Assembly (NCBI GenBank): GCA_023415525.1
Contig: JAEZKI010000332.1
Location: 1 to 5,573, forward strand
Length of the DNA stretch: 5,573 nt
Source: Bacillota bacterium
GTDB taxonomy: Bacteria > Bacillota > Clostridia > Lachnospirales > Cellulosilyticaceae
Reading direction: 5' to 3'
Made by a program: the position numbers and the translations under genes. Of this stretch, positions 1 through 5,573 are shown one piece after another; position 1 is the first letter of the stretch, and each line of letters begins with the position of its first letter. Under the pieces are notes generated by a model, which worked only from the letters and a program-made list of their open reading frames with translations, was not told the origin of the DNA and did not search any database.

Positions 1-9
1 AAATAGAAT

Positions 10-924
10 CTATCTATTTTCCCTTAAATCTCGCCCCTTCGCTAAAGAACTATCCCTTTTTATTGCATTTTGAAGGAGAGCTAGGGTGTATTTGAAGTAA
101 ATAGCAATATAAACTAATACATTTACAAAGTCATTGTATTGATTAATATAATGCTTTTTATAAAATATCCACATGGCTTCATGGAAGTCTTTGATGACTT
201 TGTGACGTTTCTTTTTTGAACTGCCACCTTTATAATGGATAATCCTGGCTTTCGGATAGTAAAGAATCTTGTAACCTGCTTCTTTAATGCGATAGCAAAG
301 GTCAATATCTTCTCCATACATAAAGAAATCCTCATCTAAAAGTCCTACTTCATCCAATACTTTTTTAGGCATAAGCATAAAGGCACCCATAAGCGCATCC
401 ACTTCACCTACTTCATCTTCACTTAAATGCAAAGCATCATACTGTCCAAATCTCTTAGGATTTATCTTATCTAACTTTAAGATATAATAAAGTGATGCTT
501 TAGGGGTAGGGAAGCCTCTCTTGCAGGCATGGTCTAAAGAACCATCTCCTAATATGACTTTGCAACCTAGAGCTCCCATTTGACTGTCTCTATCTATTTG
601 TTCTAAACAACTTTCTAGAGCATCTCCTATCACAACTGTATCTGAATTCAAGAGCAATATGTACTGTCCTTTTGCTTTTCTCATCCCTATGTTATTGGCC
701 TTAGCAAACCCAAGATTTTCTTCATTGACAATAACTCGTAAAACTTTTGCTTCTATAAACTTGCTAAAATCTTGCATGAGTAGCTCAACACTCCCATCAC
801 CAGAAGCATTATCCACTAAAACAATTTCATATCTAAAAGTATACTCTTTATCAATTATAGAGTCTATTGTTTGCTTAGTTAAAGCATAAGTCTTATAATT
901 CACAATAATAATGGATAATTTCAT
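10..924 (-). CDS. Family 2 glycosyltransferase, WbbL/rhamnosyltransferase-like (COG1216 type)
   Basis: This is a complete 304-residue GT-A fold glycosyltransferase that would transfer a sugar from a nucleotide donor to a growing surface glycan on the cytoplasmic face of the membrane. The N-terminal nucleotide-binding strand is seen at residues 4-10 (SIIIVNY), followed by VDNAS at 37-41 and the NLGFAKANNIG segment at 70-80. The metal/nucleotide-binding DXD-like motif is NSD at 93-95. The acceptor/catalytic GEDIDLCYR motif is at 204-212, with a conserved-type His at 230. Residues about 265-287 are hydrophobic and may lie against or in the membrane. The ATG start is supported by GGAG seven bases upstream. 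It lies 38 bases after the other glycosyltransferase, with no terminator between them, so the two are probably co-transcribed. Its overall pattern is that of WbbL-like rhamnosyltransferases, and rfbC/rfbD nearby make L-rhamnose a plausible donor sugar. Donor, acceptor and linkage are inferences; family membership is secure. Confidence 0.93.
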   Translation of the reverse strand: MKLSIIIVNYKTYALTKQTIDSIIDKEYTFRYEIVLVDNASGDGSVELLMQDFSKFIEAKVLRVIVNEENLGFAKANNIGMRKAKGQYILLLNSDTVVIGDALESCLEQIDRDSQMGALGCKVILGDGSLDHACKRGFPTPKASLYYILKLDKINPKRFGQYDALHLSEDEVGEVDALMGAFMLMPKKVLDEVGLLDEDFFMYGEDIDLCYRIKEAGYKILYYPKARIIHYKGGSSKKKRHKVIKDFHEAMWIFYKKHYINQYNDFVNVLVYIAIYFKYTLALLQNAIKRDSSLAKGRDLRENR

Positions 925-931
925 CCTATTT

Positions 932-935
932 CTCC
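932..935 (-). promoter_or_regulatory. Ribosome binding site of the distal glycosyltransferase
   Basis: GGAG on the minus strand sits seven bases before the ATG at 924. The 38-base gap from the preceding stop codon holds this site and an A-rich stretch upstream of it, and I see no hairpin or separate promoter there. Confidence 0.75.
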
Positions 936-962
936 ATATCTTTTTTATTTTTCAATTGTTTC

Positions 963-1940
963 TTATCTGTTTATTACTTTTCTTAAGCTCTGGCCTATAA
1001 ATGTAAATACATTCTTAATAAGCAACCCTTCAATATGTATGTAATAAAATATATTCTTGTAACAAAAAGGTACTTTGTGAATATCTTTTAAGCTTCTAAT
1101 TCCTTCCATAAGTCCTTCTTTATAGGCTTCTCCCATCCCTTTTTTCATAAAAAACAAGTATTTTATAAGATAGCCCATTATTAGAAAGGGAGAATTTATA
1201 ACTAACTGTAGCAATGGCATATTTTTATATGCCACATACACATTATTTCTAGCTGCTAACTTAACTTTAAATGTATTATACCGACTCCCTGAAGTAGCAC
1301 TCCCTATATGATAGACCTTTGCATTCGGGCAAAAAACATTATAATAACCATAAATCCGTGCACGATAACTAATATCCACATCCTCCATATAGGCGAAAAA
1401 GTTTTCATCAAAATAACCTATTTGATTGAATATTTTTCTCCTATAAAGTGCTGCTCCTGCACAACTACTAAATACTTTGCTTTCCTTGGTATATCGTTCT
1501 ATATCTTCTCCATCTCCACGCTTTAGTGTCCAACCTAACAGAGTATATTCATCACCTGCATCATCTATTTTTTCAGGTTCATGATAACTTATCATTTTAC
1601 TTGATACACCAAAAATACGTTGATTCCTCTCCATTGTCTTAACCAGTTCCTTTACAAAATCAGGTGTAACGACTGTATCATTATTAAGTAAGAGAACAAA
1701 TTCCCCGTTTGCACGTTTTATTCCCTTATTAACTGCCTTACTAAAACCATAATTATGATTTAACTGTTCAAACAAAATGGACTGATCCTGCCTTAACCAT
1801 TCATACTCACTATCAGTAGATGCATTATCTATAACAATGATTTCTACATTTAGATAGCTTTGTTCTTTTAAAGAAGCAATACACTTTTTTAAATACTTTT
1901 TCCCATTATAATTCGGAATAATAACTGATACTTTTTTCAT
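963..1940 (-). CDS. Family 2 glycosyltransferase (second, promoter-proximal copy)
   Basis: A GT-A glycosyltransferase of 325 residues, counted from the ATG at 1940. Seen motifs are SVIIPNYNG at 5-13, VIDNAST at 36-42, NYGFSKAVNKG at 63-73, the DXD-like NND at 86-88, CAGAALYRR at 160-168, MEDVD at 185-189 and HIGSATSG at 211-218. A hydrophobic stretch at about 242-265 could associate with the membrane. The reading frame stays open upstream to a TTG at 1985, adding 15 residues. I reject that start: the family normally begins directly with the MKKVSVIIPNYNG-type strand, the ATG at 1940 has AGAGAGG six bases upstream, and the extra codons overlap a promoter-like TATAAT. It shares its architecture with the next gene downstream, so the two look like diverged paralogues with different linkages. 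The stop is TAA. Sugar specificity cannot be read from sequence; rhamnose or the HexNAc-derived sugar made by the neighbouring genes are candidates. Confidence 0.92.
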   Translation of the reverse strand: MKKVSVIIPNYNGKKYLKKCIASLKEQSYLNVEIIVIDNASTDSEYEWLRQDQSILFEQLNHNYGFSKAVNKGIKRANGEFVLLLNNDTVVTPDFVKELVKTMERNQRIFGVSSKMISYHEPEKIDDAGDEYTLLGWTLKRGDGEDIERYTKESKVFSSCAGAALYRRKIFNQIGYFDENFFAYMEDVDISYRARIYGYYNVFCPNAKVYHIGSATSGSRYNTFKVKLAARNNVYVAYKNMPLLQLVINSPFLIMGYLIKYLFFMKKGMGEAYKEGLMEGIRSLKDIHKVPFCYKNIFYYIHIEGLLIKNVFTFIGQSLRKVINR

Positions 1941-1946
1941 TGGAAG

Positions 1947-1953
1947 CCTCTCT
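1947..1953 (-). promoter_or_regulatory. Ribosome binding site that decides the start at 1940
   Basis: AGAGAGG on the minus strand lies six bases before the ATG at 1940. It supports that codon over the upstream in-frame ATG at 1970 and TTG at 1985, neither of which has a well-spaced site outside the promoter-like region. Confidence 0.65.
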
Positions 1954-1973
1954 CTAATCCTATCATTCATCCT

Positions 1974-2003
1974 ATTATACCTCAAAATATAAAAACCTGT
2001 AAG
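1974..2003 (-). promoter_or_regulatory. Putative sigma-A-type promoter for the glycosyltransferase pair
   Basis: On the minus strand a perfect -10 hexamer, TATAAT, occupies 1974-1979. Eighteen bases upstream is CTTACA at 1998-2003, matching the -35 consensus TTGACA at four of six positions. Transcription would start near 1966, giving an untranslated leader of roughly 25 bases that contains the ribosome binding site for the ATG at 1940. The -35 element falls inside the 3' arm of the rfbC terminator hairpin, so terminator and promoter overlap. The -10 is convincing. The weak -35 and 18-base spacing, and the chance of TATAAT arising in AT-rich DNA, keep confidence moderate. Confidence 0.5.
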
Positions 2004-2025
2004 TCTCTCCTAGAAACCTACAGGT
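1984..2025 (-). terminator. Rho-independent terminator after rfbC
   Basis: Nine bases past the rfbC stop codon, the minus strand forms a 14-base-pair stem (1995-2025) with two G-U pairs and a three-base AGG loop. The outer seven pairs (ACCTGTA with TACAGGT) are perfect. The 3' arm runs straight into TTTTT ATA TTTT. This has the expected form and orientation to end transcripts coming through rfbD-rfbC. The U-tract is on the minus-strand side only, so it should act mainly in that direction. Confidence 0.85.
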
Positions 2026-2034
2026 CATTCTTTA

Positions 2035-2604
2035 CTATTTAAATGGGTTTTCTTTAGTCATCCATTGTTTGAGGGTTGGTTGAAGCTTATCTTTTTCTGA
2101 CAAAAAGATTTCCTTTATGCCTTCGAGTGGCCATTCGATACCGATACTAGGGTCGTTCCAAAGTATGCCCCCTTCATATTCAGGTGCGTAATAATCTGTA
2201 CATTTATATTGAAAAGTAGCAGTATCAGATAAAACAAGGAAACCATGCGCAAATCCTTCTGGAACATAAAATTGTCTCTTATTCTCTGCACTAAGATTAA
2301 CTCCTTCCCATTTACTGAAGGTACTAGAGCCAGCTCGAAGGTCAACCGCTGCATCAAATACTTCGCCTTCTACTACTCTAACGAGTTTACCTTGTGTCTG
2401 CTTTGTTTGAAAATGAAGCCCACGAAGTACTCCCTTCTTTGACCTACTCTCATTATCTTGTACAAAATTTATATCAAGCCCAGCTGTTACAAAGTCTTGC
2501 TTTGTATAGCTCTCCATAAAGTATCCACGACCATCACCAAAGACAGTAGGCTCAATAATATACAAATCCCTAATACTTGTTTCTATAAACTTAAACTTTG
2601 TCAC
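2035..2604 (-). CDS. rfbC: dTDP-4-dehydrorhamnose 3,5-epimerase
   Basis: RfbC/RmlC, third enzyme of dTDP-L-rhamnose synthesis, is a cytosolic cupin-fold enzyme that epimerises C3 and C5 of dTDP-4-keto-6-deoxyglucose. The 189-residue length matches the family. Seen hallmarks are the D-x-RG-F-ES segment at 24-32, FVQDNESRS at 47-55, LRGLHFQ at 60-66 with the probable catalytic base His64, EGEVFDAAVDLR at 79-90, VPEGFAHGF at 114-122, FQYKCTDYY at 131-139 with probable catalytic Tyr133, and WNDPSIGIEWP at 149-159. Asp172 in LSEKDK is the likely dyad partner of His64. The start is GTG, set by AAGGAG seven bases upstream; that site lies in the last codons of rfbD. Only one base separates the rfbD stop from this start, so the pair should be translated together. 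A strong terminator follows, so it is probably the last gene of its transcript. No defect is seen. Confidence 0.97.
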   Translation of the reverse strand: MTKFKFIETSIRDLYIIEPTVFGDGRGYFMESYTKQDFVTAGLDINFVQDNESRSKKGVLRGLHFQTKQTQGKLVRVVEGEVFDAAVDLRAGSSTFSKWEGVNLSAENKRQFYVPEGFAHGFLVLSDTATFQYKCTDYYAPEYEGGILWNDPSIGIEWPLEGIKEIFLSEKDKLQPTLKQWMTKENPFK

Positions 2605-2605
2605 T

Positions 2606-3448
2606 TTAATTCTCCTTTAAGTAATCTACTAAAGCCTCTTCCCAATGTCTAAATTCATTCATTCCATAATTTTTTAGCCTAAAATTGTCTAATACGCTAT
2701 ATTTAGGACGCTGAGCAGGTCTAATAAACTCTTCGCTTGTTACCTTATTTATCTTTACATCTATTCCTTTAAGTTCAAAAATTTTACATGCTAATTCATA
2801 CCAAGAGCACTCTCCCTCACAAGTTCCATGAAAGATTCCATAGTATTCAGTCTGCATTAGATTAATAATAACATGTGCTAAATCTTTTGTAGAAGTAGGT
2901 GTACCAAACTGATCTCCTACTACATTAAGTTCTTTATTATCTTGAGCTAGCTTTAGCATCGTACGAACAAAATTATTTCCTTCTCCATAGAGCCAAGATG
3001 TACGTATTATAAAGTATTTAGTGCAAAAGCTCCTTACATATTCTTCACCCAAGAGTTTACTCTTACCGTATATATTTATGGGCATTACCTTATCGTCTTC
3101 TTTTTTAGGTAACTGGCCACTCCCGTCAAATACATAATCTGTAGATAGATGAATCAGTTTAAGTCCTAACTCCTGACACACTGTAGCTAAATTTTTGGGC
3201 CCTATAGCATTCACCAAATAAGCTTTTTCTCTATTCTTTTCACATTCATCAACAAAGGTATATGCTGCACAATTAATCACTATATCTATATTATCTCTTT
3301 TAAGCTTCTCTCTAACTTGATCCAAGCTAGTAATATCTAATGTATCATGTGTCGTACTTATTACATGCTCTATTTCAGCTACATACCTCAATTGTCTCTG
3401 AAGTTCTAAACCCAATTGTCCTTTTGCACCAGTTATAAGTACTCTCAT
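2606..3448 (-). CDS. rfbD: dTDP-4-dehydrorhamnose reductase
   Basis: RfbD/RmlD, final enzyme of dTDP-L-rhamnose synthesis, reduces the 4-keto group of dTDP-6-deoxy-L-lyxo-4-hexulose using NAD(P)H in the cytosol. At 280 residues it has the usual length for this extended short-chain dehydrogenase family. Visible features are the nucleotide-binding GAKGQLG at 7-13, VINCAAYTFVDECE at 57-70, STDYVFDG at 102-109, the catalytic YGKSK (Tyr127, Lys131), RTSWLYG at 149-155, and the family-typical RPAQRPKYSVLDN at 243-255. The ATG start is preceded by AAGGAAGG (3458-3465). Its last codons carry the rfbC ribosome binding site. The partner enzymes RfbA and RfbB, which make the dTDP-4-keto sugar from glucose-1-phosphate, are absent here and must lie elsewhere. 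It sits 92 bases after the 2-epimerase gene, behind a palindrome. I found no convincing promoter of its own, so read-through from upstream is possible. Confidence 0.97.
   Translation of the reverse strand: MRVLITGAKGQLGLELQRQLRYVAEIEHVISTTHDTLDITSLDQVREKLKRDNIDIVINCAAYTFVDECEKNREKAYLVNAIGPKNLATVCQELGLKLIHLSTDYVFDGSGQLPKKEDDKVMPINIYGKSKLLGEEYVRSFCTKYFIIRTSWLYGEGNNFVRTMLKLAQDNKELNVVGDQFGTPTSTKDLAHVIINLMQTEYYGIFHGTCEGECSWYELACKIFELKGIDVKINKVTSEEFIRPAQRPKYSVLDNFRLKNYGMNEFRHWEEALVDYLKEN
2612..2617 (-). promoter_or_regulatory. rfbC ribosome binding site inside rfbD
   Basis: AAGGAG in the final codons of rfbD lies seven bases from the rfbC GTG. It fixes this non-ATG start and suggests translational coupling of the two rhamnose enzymes. 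Confidence 0.8.
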
Positions 3449-3457
3449 GCTTACTTT

Positions 3458-3465
3458 CCTTCCTT
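3458..3465 (-). promoter_or_regulatory. rfbD ribosome binding site
   Basis: The minus strand reads AAGGAAGG, with nine bases between it and the ATG at 3448. It supports the annotated rfbD start and shows that rfbD has its own strong initiation signal, not coupling to the epimerase gene 92 bases upstream. Confidence 0.7.
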
Positions 3466-3493
3466 AATATTCATTAGCTCATACTGTATGACT

Positions 3494-3540
3494 ATAAACA
3501 GCATCTAAGTAACCTATCTGTTTACTAAGATGCTTTTTAT
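3494..3540. repeat. Imperfect palindrome after the 2-epimerase gene; possible bidirectional terminator
   Basis: The arms 3501-3512 and 3522-3533 pair over 12 positions with one mismatch around a 9-base loop. Pairing extends outward through the A-rich and T-rich flanks to 3494 and 3540 with one further mismatch. It begins directly after the stop codon of the 2-epimerase gene. On the minus strand the hairpin is followed by TGTTTATAG, a poor U-tract; on the plus strand it is followed by TTTTT. It could attenuate or end the minus-strand transcript, block antisense plus-strand transcription, or stabilise the 3' end of the upstream messenger. Stem GC content is low, so strong termination is uncertain. 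This palindrome and the rfbD ribosome binding site are all I can identify in the 92-base spacer. Confidence 0.6.
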
Positions 3541-4593
3541 CTATCTACCCAGTATATCACAAATAATTTGAGCTGTATCTCCATTTCCAAAGAGCCTTGG
3601 TTGATTAGTCTTTGGTATGAATGACTGAATTGCTTTTATAATCCTCTCCTTGTCACTACCCACGATAGTATTCCATCCTGCCTGTACTGTTTCTACCCAT
3701 TCTGTTTCATCTCTCATGGTAATACATGGTTTTTTAGCAAAATAGGCTTCCTTTTGAACGCCACCACTATCTGTTACAATTTTAGCTGCTTCATGTTCCA
3801 ATTTAATCATATCCAAATAGCCTAGTGGTTCTGTTACGATAACATTCTCGTTTATAGCTATTCTGTATTCCTCTATAAACTTCTTAGTACGTGGATGAAG
3901 TGGTAATACAATCTTAGCTTCGCTTTCATTTAACGCTTCAATAATATTTCTTAAACGATGAATATCATTGGTATTTTCAGCTCTGTGAATGGTAGAAAGT
4001 ATAAACTCATTGGTGTTTAACCCTAGCCTATTCATTATCTCTGACTTTTTATTAGCAATATCTGCAAATAAGCTCACTGCATCATACATAATATCGCCAG
4101 TTTGGAAAACTCCCTCTACAATGCCTTCATTTTTGAGATTATCAAATGCTGTTTGGGTAGGTACAAATAAATAGTCTGATAGATGGTCTGTTAGGATTCT
4201 ATTCTGCTCCTCTGGCATCTTTTTATTAAAGCTCCTAAGCCCCGCTTCCACATGGGCTACTGGTATCAACCTTTTACTTGCACATAAAGCACCTGCTAAA
4301 GTTGAGTTGGTATCTCCATAAACAAGTACTAAGTCAGGCTTTTCTTTATCACATACTTCCTCAAAACCCATCAACATCTTTCCTGTTTGCACACTATGAC
4401 TTCCAGAACCAATATTTAAGTTATAAGTAGGCTGAGGAATATTTAACTCATCAAAAAAAATCTGTGACATATTCGTATCGTAATGTTGTCCTGTATGTAC
4501 AATAATCTCTTCATGAACACCCTTTAATACCTTTGATAAGGCTGCCGCCTTAATAAATTGAGGCCTAGCACCTATTACAGTCAATATTTTCAT
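3541..4593 (-). CDS. wecB: Non-hydrolysing UDP-N-acetylglucosamine 2-epimerase (WecB/WbpI family)
   Basis: A cytosolic GT-B-fold epimerase that inverts C2 of a UDP-2-acetamido sugar, classically UDP-GlcNAc to UDP-ManNAc. The 350 residues are close to the family norm of about 350-380. The N-terminal signature is IGARPQFIKAA at 7-17. By position and motif, the catalytic residues of E. coli WecB correspond to Asp94 (YGDTNST), Glu116 (HVEAGLR), Glu128 (MPEEQNR) and His203 (TIHRAEN). The UDP-binding DSGGVQKEA is at 275-283 and MRDETEWVE at 293-301. All are intact. The ATG at 4593 has TAGGAGA ten bases upstream, and its TAG is the stop codon of the preceding oxidoreductase, so the pair is surely one operon. 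From memory of the sequences, segments such as the HTGQHYD region and the LFGNGDTA tail resemble WbpI-type enzymes acting on UDP-2,3-diacetamido-glucuronate. That substrate is a hypothesis, and the gene symbol denotes the family only. Confidence 0.93.
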   Translation of the reverse strand: MKILTVIGARPQFIKAAALSKVLKGVHEEIIVHTGQHYDTNMSQIFFDELNIPQPTYNLNIGSGSHSVQTGKMLMGFEEVCDKEKPDLVLVYGDTNSTLAGALCASKRLIPVAHVEAGLRSFNKKMPEEQNRILTDHLSDYLFVPTQTAFDNLKNEGIVEGVFQTGDIMYDAVSLFADIANKKSEIMNRLGLNTNEFILSTIHRAENTNDIHRLRNIIEALNESEAKIVLPLHPRTKKFIEEYRIAINENVIVTEPLGYLDMIKLEHEAAKIVTDSGGVQKEAYFAKKPCITMRDETEWVETVQAGWNTIVGSDKERIIKAIQSFIPKTNQPRLFGNGDTAQIICDILGR

Positions 4594-4603
4594 CTTAGTT
4601 CTA

Positions 4604-4610
4604 TCTCCTA
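4604..4610 (-). promoter_or_regulatory. 2-epimerase ribosome binding site overlapping the upstream stop codon
   Basis: The minus strand reads TAGGAGA ten bases before the ATG at 4593. Its first three bases are the oxidoreductase TAG stop, so ribosomes finishing that gene stop on the initiation site of the next, an arrangement typical of tightly coupled operon genes. Confidence 0.75.
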
Positions 4611-5573
4611 TCTTTTAATCTGGATAGGCATACCTGTTCGTGTTGATTCATACGCACTTAGTATAATCTCTATCGCATTACGTCCATCTTGTGCTGTAAT
4701 ATAAGGCTCCTTATTCTCCTTGATTGCCTCAATAAGATTTCTAAATAGTGGGGTATGTCCTGTGCCATAAACACTGTCTACCTCTTCTTCTACTAAATTC
4801 TCTTGACTAAGCTGCTCATCCTCAAAATTCCAAGTTTCAACCTTATTATTTGCCATACCACCCAAACATACGGTTCCTTTTTCTCCAAATAAACTAAGAG
4901 TTTCCTCTAAGTTCTTAGGGTAAACACAAGCAGAACCTTCTACTATTCCAATTGTTCCATCATTAAACCTTATAATAATGGCGCCAAAGTCTTCTGCTTC
5001 TATAGGACGTAAAAAAGTATCACATTGGGCATATATAGTATCTACCTCTGAACCTACCATCCATCTTAATAAATCAATATTATGAATACATTGATTCATT
5101 AAAGTTCCTCCATCTAATTCCCAAGTTCCTCTCCATGGTGCTTGCTTATAGTAGTCTTCATTTCTATTCCATAAAATCCGTGCTGTACAGTTAACTAGCT
5201 TACCAAACCCACCCTTTTCTCTAGCATATCTCATCTTTTGTACTGCTGGATTAAAACGATTTTGATGGCACACAGTAACTACTACCTTCTTTTTAGCTGC
5301 TGCTTCAATAATGGTATCTGCCTCATCTAAACGCATGGCCATAGGCTTTTCTATAGCTATATGCTTACCCTCTTGGATACATTTTAGAGCAATCTCTCCA
5401 TGATAGCCGCTTTCAGTAGCAATTGTAATGACATCTATTTGCTCCTCTTTTAACATTACTTGATAATCTGTATAAACTTTAACATTGGCTTCTGGATGCC
5501 TTGCTTCATACTCCTTTTTTCTCACCTCTGCCCGTTCTTCCACTACATCACATACAGCTACTAATTCACATAG
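4608..5573 (-). CDS. Gfo/Idh/MocA-family NAD(P)-dependent sugar oxidoreductase, 5' end beyond the window
   Basis: This gene is partial: the frame is open to the right edge and codes for 321 residues here. A GTG at 5543 could be taken as a start, but the ten codons before it read LCELVAVCDV, the second beta strand of the family's Rossmann fold, so the real start and the GxGxxG dinucleotide loop lie about 30 codons outside. Numbered from the edge, visible marks are IATESGYHGEIA at 51-62, the catalytic EKP at 75-77, NRF at 105-107, WRGTWELDGG at 147-156 and the HNIDLL segment at 164-169 with its probable proton-relay His. The C-terminal half has the usual substrate-binding alpha/beta domain. The family oxidises or reduces sugar hydroxyls with a tightly held nicotinamide. 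Next to a 2-epimerase, a role like UDP-GlcNAc-uronate 3-dehydrogenase (WlbA/WbpB) is attractive but unproven; a different nucleotide-sugar or free-sugar substrate is possible. Confidence 0.92.
   Translation of the reverse strand, partial: LCELVAVCDVVEERAEVRKKEYEARHPEANVKVYTDYQVMLKEEQIDVITIATESGYHGEIALKCIQEGKHIAIEKPMAMRLDEADTIIEAAAKKKVVVTVCHQNRFNPAVQKMRYAREKGGFGKLVNCTARILWNRNEDYYKQAPWRGTWELDGGTLMNQCIHNIDLLRWMVGSEVDTIYAQCDTFLRPIEAEDFGAIIIRFNDGTIGIVEGSACVYPKNLEETLSLFGEKGTVCLGGMANNKVETWNFEDEQLSQENLVEEEVDSVYGTGHTPLFRNLIEAIKENKEPYITAQDGRNAIEIILSAYESTRTGMPIQIKR

Noticed and set aside
1..9. Left edge after the last stop codon
   Set aside because: Only nine bases are available, too few to judge whether a terminator or another gene follows.
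123..335. 70-codon minus-strand frame within the distal glycosyltransferase
   Set aside because: It overlaps the conserved catalytic C-terminal half of the GT2 gene in a shifted frame and does not continue the real protein, so it is neither a separate gene nor evidence of frameshift.
659..889. Plus-strand open frame opposite the distal glycosyltransferase, and similar plus-strand frames at 1308-1526, 2245-2442, 2458-2652 and 3989-4174
   Set aside because: All are antisense to well-supported genes and their translations have low-complexity or random composition with no recognisable domain. I saw no ribosome binding site worth reporting.
925..962. Possible terminator or promoter between the two glycosyltransferases
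   Set aside because: The gap has an A-rich stretch and a ribosome binding site but no hairpin with a T-tract and no paired promoter hexamers.
2115..2357. 80-codon minus-strand open frame inside rfbC
   Set aside because: It lies wholly within a full-length, motif-complete rfbC in another frame and its translation shows no family motif.
3466..3500. Possible promoter for rfbD (TATAGT at 3491-3496, TACAGT at 3482-3487)
   Set aside because: Neither -10-like hexamer has a usable -35 at 16-18 bases. In DNA this AT-rich, such matches are expected by chance.
1..5573. CRISPR array, insertion sequence, tRNA/rRNA, riboswitch or phage-like element
   Set aside because: Coding density is high and all spacers are under 100 bases. 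I saw no regular direct repeats, transposase motifs, tRNA-like folds or long structured leaders.

Overview
The window carries six protein genes, all on the minus strand, so the biology reads from high to low coordinates. It is a stretch of a surface-polysaccharide (capsule, cell-wall glycan or O-antigen-like) gene cluster. DNA is AT-rich and homogeneous by eye, and nearly every gene has a clear purine-rich ribosome binding site. One gene starts with GTG. This fits a low-GC Gram-positive bacterium (Bacillota, probably Clostridia), but no marker in the window fixes the genus.

Layout in transcription order: (1) a Gfo/Idh/MocA NAD-dependent sugar oxidoreductase whose first ~30 codons lie beyond the right edge (4608-5573); (2) a non-hydrolysing UDP-N-acetylglucosamine 2-epimerase (WecB/WbpI family, 3541-4593), 14 bases downstream of the oxidoreductase, whose stop codon overlaps the epimerase ribosome binding site; (3) a 92-base spacer with a long imperfect palindrome; (4) dTDP-4-dehydrorhamnose reductase rfbD (2606-3448) and (5) dTDP-4-dehydrorhamnose 3,5-epimerase rfbC (2035-2604), one base apart and probably translationally coupled; (6) a spacer with a strong intrinsic terminator followed at once by a promoter-like sequence; (7) two tandem family-2 glycosyltransferases (963-1940 and 10-924).

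Together, the rfbD/rfbC pair makes dTDP-L-rhamnose from dTDP-4-keto-6-deoxyglucose. The rfbA and rfbB enzymes needed upstream are not in the window. The oxidoreductase/epimerase pair would make or modify a UDP-HexNAc-derived sugar: UDP-ManNAc, or possibly a diacetamido-uronic acid as in the WbpB/WbpI (WlbA/WlbD) pathway. The two glycosyltransferases would place such sugars on a lipid-linked or wall-linked glycan, and at least one could be a rhamnosyltransferase.

I see no tRNA, rRNA, CRISPR array, insertion sequence or riboswitch, and no clear sign of an undescribed system. The points worth a second look are the regulatory punctuation between the gene pairs, three start-site decisions, and the biochemical identity of the oxidoreductase/epimerase pair.
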